Assembly (NCBI RefSeq): GCF_009711205.1
Contig: NZ_WMIG01000002.1
Location: forward strand, 124,001 to 188,000
DNA: 64,000 nucleotides
From: Paracoccus litorisediminis
Lineage (GTDB): Bacteria > Pseudomonadota > Alphaproteobacteria > Rhodobacterales > Rhodobacteraceae
Direction of reading: 5' to 3'
How positions within the stretch are numbered: position 1 is the first letter of the stretch; each line of letters begins with the position of its first letter. Under the pieces are notes generated by a model. That model worked only from the letters and a program-made list of their open reading frames with translations. It did not search any database and had not been told where the DNA came from. Below are positions 45,320 through 54,761 of this stretch, in pieces. Both the position numbers and the translations under genes were made by a program.

Positions 45320-45976
45320 TCAAGCCTTGGACCCGTTCAGCACCTGTGCGACCTCGGCCGCCACCACCTCGATCTCGGCCAGGCCATCCACGGGGTGAAG
45401 GTTCCCCTTGGCATAGTAGTAGCCGATCAGCGGCGAGGTCTTCTTGTAGTATTCCATCAGCCGGGTCTTGAGGCTGTCGGCATTGTCGTCGGCGCGGCGA
45501 CGCAGATCGGTCGAGCCGCAGACATCGCAGGTGCCCTCGACCTTGGTCGGCTTGGTCACGTCGTGATAGACTTCGCCGCAATTGCCGCAGGTGAAGCGCC
45601 CGGAAATACGCGAGACCAGAGCCGCGTCATCGACGCGCATCTCGATCACGGCGTCGATATCCTGACCTTCTTCCTTCATCAGACCTTCCAGCGCGTCGGC
45701 CTGAGCCAGCGTGCGCGGGAAGCCGTCAAAGATGAAGCCCTTGCCGCCCTGATCCAGCTTTTCCTTGATCAGGCCGATGACGATCTCATCGGTGACAAGC
45801 TCGCCCCGGTCCATGACCTGCGCCACGCGCTGCCCCATCTCGGTGCCCGAGCTGCGGGCCTCGCGCAGCATGTCGCCGGTCGAAAGTTGCACCAGACCGC
45901 GCTCTTCGATCAGCCGCCGCGCCTGAGTGCCTTTGCCGGCCCCCGGGGGGCCGAGCAGAATGATATTGGTCGCCAT
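45320..45976 (-). CDS. adk: Adenylate kinase
   Basis: 218 aa, long form with lid domain. P-loop [16 protein letters not shown] at residues 7-22; AMP-site [17 protein letters not shown] near residue 80. The lid (about residues 126-163) carries four Cys in two CxxC pairs ([10 protein letters not shown] and [10 protein letters not shown]), which bind zinc in relatives. It interconverts ATP, AMP and ADP. The place after secY is the common arrangement. An internal 36-nt gap separates the two genes. Confidence 0.97.
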   Translation of the reverse strand: MATNIILLGPPGAGKGTQARRLIEERGLVQLSTGDMLREARSSGTEMGQRVAQVMDRGELVTDEIVIGLIKEKLDQGGKGFIFDGFPRTLAQADALEGLMKEEGQDIDAVIEMRVDDAALVSRISGRFTCGNCGEVYHDVTKPTKVEGTCDVCGSTDLRRRADDNADSLKTRLMEYYKKTSPLIGYYYAKGNLHPVDGLAEIEVVAAEVAQVLNGSKA

Positions 45977-46012
45977 ATTGTCCCTCTTCCGCCCGTTCAG
46001 GGCCTCTCCCTA

Positions 46013-47383
46013 TCAACGACGGGCGGGTGCCTTGCGAGGACGCGGCGCCCCCGGCTTGCGTTTCCCGCGCAGCTGCGATTTCTCGATCAAACCTTCGTAT
46101 TGGTGAGCAAGCAAGTGGCTTTGGACCTGATTGATCGTGTCCATGACAACACTGACGACGATCAGCACGGAAGTCCCACCAAAGTAGAAGGGGATCGCAA
46201 GCTGGTGACGGATCACCTCGGGCAGCATGCAGACCGCCGCCAGATAGGCCGAGCCGACGACCAGCACGCGGCTGACGACATAGGACAGGTAGTCCTCGGT
46301 GCGCTTGCCCGGACGGATGCCGGGGATGAAGCCGCCCTGATTCTTCAGGTTTTCGGCCACGTCATCCGTCTTGAAGCTGACGTTGAACGTATAGAAATAC
46401 GCGAAGAACACGATCATCGCGACGAAGAACAGCAGGTAAAGCGGCTGCCCCGGGCCAAAATAGGCCAGGATCGTCGACATGATCGGACCGGTCTGGTTGC
46501 CCGAGAAGGTCGAGATCGTCACCGGCAGCAGCAGCAGCGAGCTGGCAAAGATCGCCGGGATCACGCCTGCGGGGTTGACCTTGATCGGCAGGTGCGAGGA
46601 CTGGCCGTCATAGATCTTCATCCCGACCTGACGGCGCGGATACTGGATGTGGATCTTGCGCAAGGCGCGTTCCATGAACACGACAAAGGCAATGACCGCG
46701 ATCACCATCACGATCACCCCCAGAATCACCGGGGTCGAGACGGCGCCCGAACGGCCCTGCGCCAGGAACTGCGCCAGGTGGCCGGGGATCTCGGCGACGA
46801 TGCCGACGAAGATGATCAGAGAGATGCCGTTGCCGATGCCACGGGCGGTGATCTGCTCACCCACCCACATCAGGAACATGGTGCCGCCAACCAAGGTGAT
46901 GACCACCGAGGCGCGGAAGAACATGCCCGGCTCATGCGCGAGGTTGCCATGCTCAAGGCTGACCGCCAGACCCCAGGCTTGGAACAGCGCCAGCGCCACG
47001 GTGGCATAGCGGGTATATTGGTTGATTTTCTTGCGGCCGTTCTCGCCCTCTTTCTTGAGTTGCTCAAGAGCGGGGACCATCGAGGCCAGCAGCTGGACGA
47101 TGATCGAGGCCGAGATATAGGGCATGATGCCAAGCGCAAAGACGCCCATCCGCCCCAGCGCACCGCCGGTGAACATCGACAGGATGCCACCAAGGCCGGC
47201 TTGTGCCTGGTCCATGAAGTTGCGCAGCGCCGCGCCGTCGATCCCAGGCACCGGGATATAGGTGCCAAGGCGGTAGATGATGAGAAGTCCGAGCGTGAAC
47301 CAGATCCTCTGGCGCAGCTCGGTAGCTTTGCCGAGCGCACCCCATGACAGGTTCGCGGCCATCTGTTCTGCGGCTGACGCCAT
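46013..47383 (-). CDS. secY: Protein translocase subunit SecY
   Basis: 456 aa with about ten membrane segments; forms the SecYEG channel. Landmarks: FTLGLLIIYRLGTYIPVPGID in the first segment, LGIMPYISASIIVQLL in the second, the cytoplasmic loop NVSFKTDDVAENLKNQGGFIPGIRPG split around residue 350, and QVQSHLLAHQYEGLIEKSQLRGKRK-type tail. It follows rplO by 103 nt of hairpin-rich sequence. Confidence 0.98.
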   Translation of the reverse strand: MASAAEQMAANLSWGALGKATELRQRIWFTLGLLIIYRLGTYIPVPGIDGAALRNFMDQAQAGLGGILSMFTGGALGRMGVFALGIMPYISASIIVQLLASMVPALEQLKKEGENGRKKINQYTRYATVALALFQAWGLAVSLEHGNLAHEPGMFFRASVVITLVGGTMFLMWVGEQITARGIGNGISLIIFVGIVAEIPGHLAQFLAQGRSGAVSTPVILGVIVMVIAVIAFVVFMERALRKIHIQYPRRQVGMKIYDGQSSHLPIKVNPAGVIPAIFASSLLLLPVTISTFSGNQTGPIMSTILAYFGPGQPLYLLFFVAMIVFFAYFYTFNVSFKTDDVAENLKNQGGFIPGIRPGKRTEDYLSYVVSRVLVVGSAYLAAVCMLPEVIRHQLAIPFYFGGTSVLIVVSVVMDTINQVQSHLLAHQYEGLIEKSQLRGKRKPGAPRPRKAPARR

Positions 47384-47486
47384 ACGTATGCCCCTTCATG
47401 GCAGCGCCGCCGGATCGTTTCCCGATCCCGCGGCGCCTGGAAAACTTGACAGCTATGTATTGGGCGCGAGCGCGCCCTTCAACAGC

Positions 47487-47972
47487 TTATTCGGCCGCGG
47501 CTTCTTCTTTGACCGGACGCGTGACGGTGATCTTGCCACCGATCTTCTCGATCGCCTCGACAGCGGCTTTCGACGCACCGGCAACGGTCAGGTTCAGGGC
47601 GGCTTTCAGCTCGCCTTGGGCCAGAACGCGCACGCCGTCCAGCTTGCGGCGGATGACGCCGGCAGCAACCAGGACTTCAGCAGTGATGTCAGCCTTGGCA
47701 TCCAGACGGCCGGCATCGACGAAGGTCTGCAGCTGGCCCAGGTTGACCACAGCGAATTCCAGACGATTCGGCTTGCTGAAGCCACGCTTCGGCAGGCGGC
47801 GGTACAGCGGCATTTGGCCGCCTTCGTAACCGTTCAGCGCAACGCCCGAACGCGAGGTCTGACCTTTGATACCACGGCCAGCGGTCTTACCCTTGCCCGA
47901 GCCGGGACCACGGGCAACGCGTTTTTTCTTGCGCGAGGAACCTTCGTTATCGCGAAGTTCGTGAAGTTTCAT
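47487..47972 (-). CDS. rplO: 50S ribosomal protein L15
   Basis: 161 aa. N-terminus [20 protein letters not shown] and [23 protein letters not shown] segment, then [18 protein letters not shown], are L15 hallmarks. Start 47972 has GTAGGAGAAG upstream. Unlike the classical spc order it does not follow rpmD directly; two unrelated genes and a new promoter-like site intervene. Confidence 0.97.
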   Translation of the reverse strand: MKLHELRDNEGSSRKKKRVARGPGSGKGKTAGRGIKGQTSRSGVALNGYEGGQMPLYRRLPKRGFSKPNRLEFAVVNLGQLQTFVDAGRLDAKADITAEVLVAAGVIRRKLDGVRVLAQGELKAALNLTVAGASKAAVEAIEKIGGKITVTRPVKEEAAAE

Positions 47973-48070
47973 ATCGCTTCTCCTACAGCCGGAAGCGCCC
48001 CATGAAGCGAAGGAGGCGGACACGGCATTTCTTGCTTGTTGAGTCGATGCCCGCGAGGGCACCGGCGGTT

Positions 48071-48098
48071 CCTATATGAAGGCAGCCACCCGGTCAAG
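48071..48098 (-). promoter_or_regulatory. Predicted promoter of rplO-secY-adk-alpha unit
   Basis: Leftward boxes CTTGAC (48093-48098) and TATAGG (48071-48076) with a 16-nt spacer, an excellent alphaproteobacterial match. The predicted leader before rplO is about 90 nt. It would restore ribosomal transcription downstream of the two inserted genes. Confidence 0.65.
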
Positions 48099-48125
48099 TT
48101 TCGCGTTCGACCATGACCGAGCCGG

Positions 48126-49115
48126 TTACGACCGCACGCCGATCTCCATCTGAGGTTCGGGCCGATGCAGTCTGTGCAAGCGCCGCCCCAACGGCTTTTC
48201 GACCAGACTGCAGGCCAAGCCCCCTGCCAGCAAGGTGATCGCGGCAGCAAGAAGCGCCACCACATCGCTCGGCAACGAGACGAATTTCTGGATAACCCGA
48301 AAAGCCACAGGAATCGTAAAGACCTGTACCAGGTAGATCGAATAGGATGCGGCCCCCAGGAACAGCACCGCCCTGCCCCGCAGCTGCGGCAGATACACCA
48401 GACCAGCGACAATCAGAAATGCTGGCACGCCATATGCGACAGGACGAGGTAACTCTGCTACCTGGAACAGAGCCGTCCCAATCAACATGGCCATCCCAAT
48501 GATAACGAAAAGCGATGGGAACGGCAGTTTCCACCCGCGTAGGTAGAATAGACCTATTCCCATTCCGTAAACGAATTCGACCGAAACCCATTCGATCCAT
48601 CCCGAGGCGCTCAGCAGGGAAAATGACGCCAACACCGGAATCCAGGTTAATTCCAATGGCAGCAGCGAAAAGCTGAACGCAAAAAAGATATAGAACAGCC
48701 ACTCATATTCCAGCGTCCATCCCACATATACGACCGGAAACCCCTCTCCCGACAGCCAGTTCACAAAGAACAACGAGGCCAGGGTCTTGGACGCGGAAAA
48801 GCTGCTGTTGCTGAAAAGCTGCGGCAGGGCCAGCAGCAGAGCAGTCAGCAGCAGGGTCAGAATCCAGTACATCGGAACAATGCGAATCGCCCGCTCCAGC
48901 AGGAACTGACCGAGGCTGCGCCGGGTTCGCGCCTGCGACAGCACCATGACAAATCCGGAAATGACGAAGAAAATATCGACGCCCGATTCGCCCCATTTAA
49001 TGAAATGCGCGAGAAACGATGTCGAGCGCCCCTCATTCTGGGCGGTCCAGGCGACGTGAAACAAAACAACAAGCGTAGCAGCGGCAAAGCGCAGAATCTG
49101 GATATTACCAAGCAC
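48126..49115 (-). CDS. Acyltransferase 3 family membrane protein (OafA/YrhL-like)
   Basis: 329 aa with about ten membrane segments. The family start is visible: GNIQILRFAAATLVVLFHVAW with the catalytic-type His at about residue 19, then GVDIFFVISGFVMVLS and LLERAIRIVPMYWILT, and YVGWTLEYEWLFYIFFAF. Such proteins O-acylate polysaccharides, LPS or other surface glycans. A GTG at 49115 gives the usual N-terminus with AAAGG 10 bases upstream; a TTG at 49169 is possible. The gene and the 250 bases before it are visibly less GC-rich than the neighbours and lie inside the ribosomal block, suggesting insertion. Confidence 0.85.
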   Translation of the reverse strand: MLGNIQILRFAAATLVVLFHVAWTAQNEGRSTSFLAHFIKWGESGVDIFFVISGFVMVLSQARTRRSLGQFLLERAIRIVPMYWILTLLLTALLLALPQLFSNSSFSASKTLASLFFVNWLSGEGFPVVYVGWTLEYEWLFYIFFAFSFSLLPLELTWIPVLASFSLLSASGWIEWVSVEFVYGMGIGLFYLRGWKLPFPSLFVIIGMAMLIGTALFQVAELPRPVAYGVPAFLIVAGLVYLPQLRGRAVLFLGAASYSIYLVQVFTIPVAFRVIQKFVSLPSDVVALLAAAITLLAGGLACSLVEKPLGRRLHRLHRPEPQMEIGVRS

Positions 49116-49369
49116 GCTACAGACCTTTGGACACTGAAAACAGGTACTCAATACTAAGGCTTCTGCCAACTTAGCTTACTCGAAGGCGAAAATGAGGCAA
49201 GGAGAACAGAACGTTTTGAGATCTGCCTTTATACTGTCCTTATGAATAGGCGAAAAAATTAAAAGATACCTCGCCGATCTGACCCAGCGCGAGTCTCATC
49301 GACCTGTTCCAGCTATTATGGCGTATCTGACGGCTGCAAAGAGATCATCCCAGCCAGATGTCGCCCGCG

Positions 49370-50074
49370 TCAGAACTCCAGCCACGTCCCTATCTTGAAC
49401 GCCTGCTGACCTGGACCAGACAAGGGCGTGATCGCGCCAAGTTCGATCTTGGCGGGGCCAATCAGGTCATGGACAATGGTCGTCGCCAGCTTGCTGGAGA
49501 AGCCGGTATCCTCGCGCTGCTCCAGCCGCAACTGATTGATGAACATCATCGCGTCGGTGGCATGCAGGCCCACGGTCAGATCGGCCTTGGTCGTCACCTC
49601 GGGCGTCAGATAGCTGAATTCGCTGGGCGAAAGCCCCGCGAAATCCTCGGGGTTCGTCATCGAGCCGGCGACCTTCAACCGGGTTTCCAGCGCCAGCCAG
49701 CCGCCCTCAAGGATGCCCTGAAACCCGCGCCCCCAATCCGCACCGGCCTGAGCCATCGGCAGAACCATGCCCTCGCGTGAGACCATGCCCAGTCCCAGCG
49801 ATAGCGCGAAGCGGTTCTCGCCGATGGGCTCAAGGCCATGCTGCAGCCAGAAGATCGCGCTGGTTTCACCGACATTGGTGTAACCCAACTCAAAGCCCAG
49901 AGTCTCACGGGCGGTCAGGCCATATTCGCCGTATAGCCCGGTATAGCTGTTGCCGTCGCGGTCCCGTTCGTCCGAAAGCGACAGGAACATGCCCTTTTCG
50001 GCCCGTGCCCAAGGACCGGCAGCGACCGGGCTGCCCAGCAATAACAGCACAATCAGCAGACTGACACGCCGCAT
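49370..50074 (-). CDS. Exported beta-rich protein of unknown function
   Basis: 234 aa with a signal peptide (VSLLIVLLLLGSPVAAG). The rest alternates polar and aromatic or hydrophobic residues in short strands separated by turns (YTGLYGEYGLTARETLGFELGY, FALSLGLGMV, FKIGTWLEF at the C-terminus), which resembles a small outer-membrane beta-barrel with a terminal Phe. No family recognised. AAGGAG lies eight bases before the start. It comes after the rpmD terminator and before the acyltransferase gene, in the same direction. Confidence 0.75.
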   Translation of the reverse strand: MRRVSLLIVLLLLGSPVAAGPWARAEKGMFLSLSDERDRDGNSYTGLYGEYGLTARETLGFELGYTNVGETSAIFWLQHGLEPIGENRFALSLGLGMVSREGMVLPMAQAGADWGRGFQGILEGGWLALETRLKVAGSMTNPEDFAGLSPSEFSYLTPEVTTKADLTVGLHATDAMMFINQLRLEQREDTGFSSKLATTIVHDLIGPAKIELGAITPLSGPGQQAFKIGTWLEF

Positions 50075-50162
50075 GGGCTTGCTCCTTGGCGCGGGATCGG
50101 ACCCGGCGAAGGTAGCCTCAGATTGGTTAGCAAATGGTTAAGCCAGCCGGTCGGACAAAGGA

Positions 50163-50191
50163 AAACGCCCCGGAGAAGCTCCGGGGCGTTT
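50163..50191 (-). terminator. Rho-independent terminator after rpmD
   Basis: Perfect 13-bp stem AAACGCCCCGGAG / CTCCGGGGCGTTT with a 3-nt loop, followed leftward by TCCTTTG after the TTTT end of the stem. It lies 22 nt after the rpmD stop and splits the spc operon. Confidence 0.88.
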
Positions 50192-50213
50192 CCTAACTCA
50201 AAGCGTGCTGAAA

Positions 50214-50402
50214 TCAGCCGCGCTCTTCGATGATGACAACCAGATGCGGGATCTTGTTGACCATGCCGCGCACAGCCGGGGTATCTTCCAGCTCGCGGGT
50301 GCGGTTCATCTTGTTCAGGCCCAGGCCTTTCAGCGTCTCGCGCTGGACGGCCGGACGGCGGATCGGCGAACCGATCTGCTTGACGACGATGGTTTTAGCC
50401 AT
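50214..50402 (-). CDS. rpmD: 50S ribosomal protein L30
   Basis: 62 aa. L30 landmarks [30 protein letters not shown] (split across the fold) and the end [14 protein letters not shown]. The gene is 11 nt after rpsE. It is the last ribosomal gene before the terminator and the two inserted genes. Confidence 0.97.
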   Translation of the reverse strand: MAKTIVVKQIGSPIRRPAVQRETLKGLGLNKMNRTRELEDTPAVRGMVNKIPHLVVIIEERG

Positions 50403-50413
50403 GGTGTCTCTCC

Positions 50414-50980
50414 TTACGCTTCGACAGCGGCGTCAGCCGGCTTGTCGTTCGACGGCAGGATCTCGGCCACTTTCTTGCCACGGCGCTGAGCGACGTTGCG
50501 CGGCGAGGATTCTTTTTTCAGACCGTCGATGGTGGCGCGGATCATGTTGTAGGGGTTCTGCGAGCCTTGCGACTTCGCAACAACGTCCTGAACGCCCAGC
50601 ATCTCGAAGACAGCGCGCATCGGACCACCGGCGATGATACCGGTACCCGGAACGGCAGTCCGCATGATCACTTTACCGGCGCCGTGACGGCCCTCGATAT
50701 CGTGGTGCAGGGTGCGGCCGTCGCGCAGCGGGACGCGAACCAGCGAGCGTTTCGCCTGTTCGGTGGCCTTGCGGATCGCCTCGGGGACCTCTTTGGCCTT
50801 GCCCTTGCCGAAGCCGACACGACCACGCTGATCGCCGACAACCACCAGAGCGGCGAAGCCGAAGCGCTTACCACCCTTGACGGTTTTCGACACGCGGTTG
50901 ATCGCGACCAGACGATCGGCGAATTCCGGGGTCTCTTCGCGCTCTTCGCGGCGACCCCGACGGTTTTCACGTTCTGCCAT
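50414..50980 (-). CDS. rpsE: 30S ribosomal protein S5
   Basis: 188 aa. Landmarks: [20 protein letters not shown] and [19 protein letters not shown] in the double-stranded RNA-binding domain, then [20 protein letters not shown]5 guards decoding fidelity at the mRNA entry. The N-terminal 20 residues are Glu/Arg-rich, as in other alphaproteobacteria. A 115-nt gap with small hairpins precedes it after rplR. Confidence 0.98.
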   Translation of the reverse strand: MAERENRRGRREEREETPEFADRLVAINRVSKTVKGGKRFGFAALVVVGDQRGRVGFGKGKAKEVPEAIRKATEQAKRSLVRVPLRDGRTLHHDIEGRHGAGKVIMRTAVPGTGIIAGGPMRAVFEMLGVQDVVAKSQGSQNPYNMIRATIDGLKKESSPRNVAQRRGKKVAEILPSNDKPADAAVEA

Positions 50981-51095
50981 ATGGCATTCCTTTAAAACTG
51001 GCGCGCGATCGCGCCGTTAAATCCGATCCTGGTGGGCCAATGCCAAGGCAAAGGCCCCCGGATCATCGGGGTGGCGATGACGCCACCCGCAGTCC

Positions 51096-51455
51096 TTAGA
51101 ACTTCAGACCGCCTTCGCGAGCTGCGTCCGCAAGGGCTTTGATCTTGCCGTGGAACAGGAAACCACCGCGGTCGAAGATGACTTCTTCGACGCCGGCTTT
51201 CTTCGCACGTTCTGCAATCGCTGCGCCGATCTTGGCCGCGACTTCCACGTTGTTCTTGCCAACAGCGCCGAAGTCTTTCTCGAGCGACGATGCCGAGGCC
51301 AAGGTGACCCCTTTCACGTCGTCGATGACTTGAACGCTGATGTTCTTGGAAGAACGGTGAACGGACAGACGCGGACGACCGTCCGTGATAGCCCGCAGTT
51401 TGTTCCGCACGCGCAGGCGGCGCTTCAGGAACAGCTCTCGTTTGTTCAGTGCCAT
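51096..51455 (-). CDS. rplR: 50S ribosomal protein L18
   Basis: 119 aa. Landmarks [27 protein letters not shown] (in two parts) and the C-terminal [25 protein letters not shown]18 binds 5S rRNA. It follows rplF by 12 nt. Confidence 0.98.
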   Translation of the reverse strand: MALNKRELFLKRRLRVRNKLRAITDGRPRLSVHRSSKNISVQVIDDVKGVTLASASSLEKDFGAVGKNNVEVAAKIGAAIAERAKKAGVEEVIFDRGGFLFHGKIKALADAAREGGLKF

Positions 51456-51467
51456 TTCTCGCGCCCC

Positions 51468-52001
51468 TTACTTCTTCTTGCCTTCCTTGCGGAAGACGAC
51501 CTCACCCTTGTAGCGGATGCCTTTGCCCTTGTAGGGCTCGGGCTGACGCCACTCGCGGATGTTCGCGGCGACTTGGCCGACCAGTTGCTGGTCAATGCCT
51601 TCCACCACGATTTCGGTCTGCTTCGGCGAGGTGATGGTGACGCCGGCAGGCGCCTCGAAGTTCACGTCGTGCGAATAGCCCAGAGCCAGTTTCAGGACAT
51701 TGCCCTGCATCGAGGCGCGGTAACCCACACCCTGAATTTCCAGCTCTTTCTTGAAGCCCTGGCTCACGCCGACGGTCAGGTTCTCGACCATCGAGCGAGT
51801 CATGCCCCACTGTTGACGGGCGCGCTTCGAGAGACCACGGGGGGTCACTTTCACGGCGCCGTCTTCCAGCGACAGGGTCACGTCATCGGTCGCGGTGAAG
51901 CTGCGGGTCCCTTTCGGGCCCTTCACTTCGATCGTCTGACCTTTGACTTCTGCGGTCACGCCTTGCGGGAGGGCGACCGGTTTTTTACCAATCCGAGACA
52001 T
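51468..52001 (-). CDS. rplF: 50S ribosomal protein L6
   Basis: 177 aa, two repeated folds. Landmarks: [15 protein letters not shown] at the start, [28 protein letters not shown] and the C-terminal [20 protein letters not shown]6 lies near the GTPase centre of the 50S subunit. It follows rpsH by 12 nt. Confidence 0.98.
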   Translation of the reverse strand: MSRIGKKPVALPQGVTAEVKGQTIEVKGPKGTRSFTATDDVTLSLEDGAVKVTPRGLSKRARQQWGMTRSMVENLTVGVSQGFKKELEIQGVGYRASMQGNVLKLALGYSHDVNFEAPAGVTITSPKQTEIVVEGIDQQLVGQVAANIREWRQPEPYKGKGIRYKGEVVFRKEGKKK

Positions 52002-52013
52002 CTCTGCCCTCCT

Positions 52014-52412
52014 TTAGAACACGGTGCAGAGGACTTCGCCGCCAACATTGGCGTTGCGAGCCGCTGCGTCCGACATCACGCCTTTCGGCGTCGAGACGAT
52101 GGAAACGCCCAGGCCGTTGCGGACCGACGGGATTTCCTTGACCGAGGCATAAACCCGACGACCGGGTTTGGACACACGCGCGAGTTCGCGGATGACCGGG
52201 GTGCCTTCGTAGTATTTCAAGCTGATTTCCAGCTCATTGTGGCCGGCTTCCGTGGTTACGGGTTCGTAACCGCGGATGTAGCCTTCCGCCTTCAGCACGT
52301 CCAGAACCCAGGCGCGAAGCTTGGAGGCCGGAGTGCGAACGGTCGATTTGCCGCGCATCTGTGCGTTGCGGATGCGGGTCAGCATATCGCCGAGAGGATC
52401 GTTCATCGACAT
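52014..52412 (-). CDS. rpsH: 30S ribosomal protein S8
   Basis: 132 aa. Landmarks: [19 protein letters not shown] near the start, [17 protein letters not shown] and the end [29 protein letters not shown]8 binds central-domain 16S rRNA and in E. coli represses the spc mRNA; whether that holds here is unknown. It follows rpsN by 9 nt. Confidence 0.98.
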   Translation of the reverse strand: MSMNDPLGDMLTRIRNAQMRGKSTVRTPASKLRAWVLDVLKAEGYIRGYEPVTTEAGHNELEISLKYYEGTPVIRELARVSKPGRRVYASVKEIPSVRNGLGVSIVSTPKGVMSDAAARNANVGGEVLCTVF

Positions 52413-52421
52413 ATTGCCCCC

Positions 52422-52727
52422 TTACCAGCTCGATTTGACCATGCCGGGGATCTGACCGAACGAGCCGAGCTCGCGCAGCATGATCCGCGACAGTTTCAGT
52501 TTGCGATAATACGCGTGCGGACGACCGGTCAGTTGGCACCGGTTGTGCAGACGCGTGGCCGAGGAGTTGCGCGGCAGTTCAGCCAGTTTCAGGCTGGCAT
52601 TGAAGCGCTCTTCCATCGGGCGGGACTGATCGTGGACGACCTCGTTCAGAGCAGCGCGCTTGGCGGCGAATTTCTGAACCAGACGCTCGCGCTTCTTCTC
52701 GCGCTCGATCATGGATTTTTTAGCCAT
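52422..52727 (-). CDS. rpsN: 30S ribosomal protein S14 (zinc-independent type)
   Basis: 101 aa, the long form. It lacks the CxxC pairs of zinc-type S14; the region reads [23 protein letters not shown]. The C-terminus is [21 protein letters not shown], as in all S14. It follows rplE by 19 nt. Confidence 0.97.
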   Translation of the reverse strand: MAKKSMIEREKKRERLVQKFAAKRAALNEVVHDQSRPMEERFNASLKLAELPRNSSATRLHNRCQLTGRPHAYYRKLKLSRIMLRELGSFGQIPGMVKSSW

Positions 52728-52746
52728 ATCTCTTTTACCCCTGCGA

Positions 52747-53307
52747 TCAGCTGTTGAACGGCATGTTGAAATGCTTCAACAGCGACTTCGCTTCCGCGTC
52801 GGTCGGCGCGGTGGTGCAGATGATGATGTCCATCCCCAGAACTTCGTCGACCTTGTCGAAGTTGATTTCCGGGAACACGATGTGCTCTTTCAGGCCCATG
52901 GCGTAGTTGCCACGACCGTCGAAAGAGCTGCCCTTCACGCCGCGGAAGTCGCGGACGCGCGGCAGCGCGATGTTGATCAGGCGATCCAGGAATTCGTACA
53001 TCCGGTCACCGCGCAGGGTCACTTTCGTGCCCAGCGGCATTTCTTCACGGACGCGGAAGCCTGCGATGGACTTCTTGGCATGAGTGATGACAGCCTTCTG
53101 ACCCGCGATCAGCGAGAGCTCTTCAGCACCTTGCTTGACCTTTTTCGTGTCTTTCACGGCTTCGCCGATGCCCATGTTCAGGACGATCTTGTCCAGACGC
53201 GGGATCTGCATGTCGTTCTTGTAGCCGAACTCTTCTTTCATCGCAGCGCGAATGACTTCGCGGTACTGCGCTTTGAGACGCGGCGAATAGGTGGCTTGGT
53301 CCAGCAT
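52747..53307 (-). CDS. rplE: 50S ribosomal protein L5
   Basis: 186 aa. Landmarks: [53 protein letters not shown] and [18 protein letters not shown]5 binds 5S rRNA and touches the P-site tRNA. Its start overlaps the rplX stop by one base, so translation is probably coupled. Confidence 0.98.
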   Translation of the reverse strand: MLDQATYSPRLKAQYREVIRAAMKEEFGYKNDMQIPRLDKIVLNMGIGEAVKDTKKVKQGAEELSLIAGQKAVITHAKKSIAGFRVREEMPLGTKVTLRGDRMYEFLDRLINIALPRVRDFRGVKGSSFDGRGNYAMGLKEHIVFPEINFDKVDEVLGMDIIICTTAPTDAEAKSLLKHFNMPFNS

Positions 53308-53612
53308 CAGATCACGTCTCCCGTGGTCTTGGCGAAGCGGACTTTCTTGCCGTCTTCCAGGCGGAAGCCAACGCGGGTCGCTTTGCCGTTCTTGTCCATC
53401 AGCGACAGGTTCGACAGGTCGATCGGCATGGCTTTCGACACGCGACCGCCTTGCGAGGTCTGGGTCTGACGAGTGTGGCGGATCGCGATGTTGACGCCGT
53501 CAACAACAGCCTTGTTCTCTTTGGGAAGAACGGCCGAGATCTCGCCCTGCTTGCCTTTGTCCTTGCCGGCCAGCACGACGACCTTGTCGCCCTTTTTCAG
53601 CTTGGCAGCCAT
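53307..53612 (-). CDS. rplX: 50S ribosomal protein L24
   Basis: 101 aa. KOW motif at residues 5-32 ([19 protein letters not shown]) and the signature [21 protein letters not shown]24 starts assembly of the 50S subunit. It overlaps rplN and rplE by one base each. Confidence 0.98.
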   Translation of the reverse strand: MAAKLKKGDKVVVLAGKDKGKQGEISAVLPKENKAVVDGVNIAIRHTRQTQTSQGGRVSKAMPIDLSNLSLMDKNGKATRVGFRLEDGKKVRFAKTTGDVI

Positions 53613-53980
53613 TACAGCACCTCCGGAGCGAGCGAGATGATCTTCATGAAGTTCTTGGCGCGCAGCTCACGAACGACCGGCCCGAAGATACGGGTACCGA
53701 CCGGCTCACCCTGGTTGTTCAGGATGACGGCGGCATTGCGGTCAAAACGGATCGAGGTGCCGTCTTCACGTTTCACTTCTTTGGCGGTGCGCACGACGAC
53801 GGCCTTGCGGACGTCACCTTTCTTCACGCGACCGCGCGGAATGGCTTCCTTGACGGAGACGACAATGATGTCGCCCACCGACGCATAGCGACGGTGCGAA
53901 CCACCCAGGACCTTGATGCACTGAACTCGGCGAGCGCCGGAGTTGTCAGCGACATCCAGATTGGTCTGCATCTGGATCAT
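53612..53980 (-). CDS. rplN: 50S ribosomal protein L14
   Basis: 122 aa, exactly the usual length. Landmarks: [20 protein letters not shown] at the start, [20 protein letters not shown] and the C-terminal [20 protein letters not shown]14 lies at the subunit interface. It follows rpsQ by 67 nt. Confidence 0.98.
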   Translation of the reverse strand: MIQMQTNLDVADNSGARRVQCIKVLGGSHRRYASVGDIIVVSVKEAIPRGRVKKGDVRKAVVVRTAKEVKREDGTSIRFDRNAAVILNNQGEPVGTRIFGPVVRELRAKNFMKIISLAPEVL

Positions 53981-54047
53981 TGGGTTACTCCCGACCTTTG
54001 GGGACCAGCATCACCGGCCCCAGGGTTTCGATTAAGACTGGAGAAGC

Positions 54048-54296
54048 TCACGCCGAAGCTTCAACAGCGTCGACAAGCACAGTCCAGCGCTTGGTCTTCG
54101 AGATCGGGGCACATTCGATGATGCGAACGGTGTCACCGACCTTGAACTGGTTCAGCGCGTCATGCGCGCGGTATTTCTTCGACGACCGTACGGTCTTGTG
54201 CAGCAGCGGGTGCTTGAAGCGACGCTCGACCAGAACGGTGACGGTCTGTTCGTTCTTGTCGCTGACGACCTTGCCTTGCAGGATGCGTTTGGGCAT
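54048..54296 (-). CDS. rpsQ: 30S ribosomal protein S17
   Basis: 82 aa. Landmarks: [21 protein letters not shown] and [19 protein letters not shown] followed by [11 protein letters not shown], all S17 hallmarks. It binds 16S rRNA near helix 11. It follows rpmC by 12 nt. Confidence 0.98.
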   Translation of the reverse strand: MPKRILQGKVVSDKNEQTVTVLVERRFKHPLLHKTVRSSKKYRAHDALNQFKVGDTVRIIECAPISKTKRWTVLVDAVEASA

Positions 54297-54308
54297 GGAC
54301 CTGGCTCC

Positions 54309-54515
54309 TTAGTTCGACGCCGCGGCTTCCGCCGCTTTCTGGTTCAGAATGGTTTTCACACGAGCGACGTCGCGACGGACGGCGCGCATGCGGGCGGTCG
54401 ACTCGAGCTGGCCAGTGGCCTGCTGGAAGCGCAGGTTGAACGCTTCCTTTTTCAGAGCCAGCAGCTGTTCTTTCAGCTGATCCGGCGTCTTGTCTTTCAG
54501 TTCCAGCGCTTTCAT
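54309..54515 (-). CDS. rpmC: 50S ribosomal protein L29
   Basis: 68 aa. Start 54515 ([19 protein letters not shown]) with AAAGGAAA upstream matches the family; the longer open frame runs back through a repeat. Core motif [20 protein letters not shown] and [13 protein letters not shown]29 lies at the tunnel exit beside L23. A 246-nt gap before it, with a repeat and promoter-like boxes, separates it from rplP. Confidence 0.97.
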   Translation of the reverse strand: MKALELKDKTPDQLKEQLLALKKEAFNLRFQQATGQLESTARMRAVRRDVARVKTILNQKAAEAAASN

Positions 54516-54599
54516 ACGCCATTTCCTTTCAACATCACCGGAGAGCCCCTGCACAGCAAGGCCACCCTGATTCCGGTGGAGTTTCATGATGAAGGCTTG

Positions 54600-54629
54600 C
54601 CCATACAGGCATGACCGATTTTTTGCAAG
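54600..54629 (-). promoter_or_regulatory. Promoter-like site upstream of rpmC
   Basis: Leftward boxes CTTGCA (54624-54629) and TATGGG (54600-54605) with an 18-nt spacer. It lies between the repeat element and rpmC, about 85 nt before the start codon, and could re-initiate transcription of the second part of the S10-spc genes. Confidence 0.4.
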
Positions 54630-54657
54630 GCTCTTTGTGGAAAACCCGCAAATGACG

Positions 54658-54687
54658 CGCGCCCCGCCAGTATCCCGGCGGGGCGCG
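54658..54687 (-). terminator. GC-rich hairpin in the rplP-rpmC gap
   Basis: An 11-bp stem CGCGCCCCGCC/GGCGGGGCGCG with an 8-nt loop, next to the palindromic repeat. No T-run follows leftward, so full termination is uncertain. Confidence 0.45.
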
Positions 54688-54693
54688 GTTTGT

Positions 54694-54753
54694 GTAGGGT
54701 GCGCTTCAGCGCACCGATCCGGGGTTGGCAAGGTGCGTTGAAACGCACCCTAC
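54694..54753. repeat. REP-like paired palindrome, copy A
   Basis: Two 22-nt palindromic units, GTAGGGTGCG..CGCACC (54694-54715) and GGTGCG..CGCACCCTAC (54732-54753), in inverted orientation around a 16-nt spacer, with GTAGGG ends facing outward. The unit recurs at 59817-59870. It lies in a 246-nt gap inside the S10-spc gene run. Confidence 0.75.
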
Positions 54754-54761
54754 CCTTCGGA

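Noticed and set aside
42727..47383. Loss of rpsD and rpmJ from the alpha operon
   Set aside because: These genes are normally elsewhere in alphaproteobacteria, so their absence here is expected.
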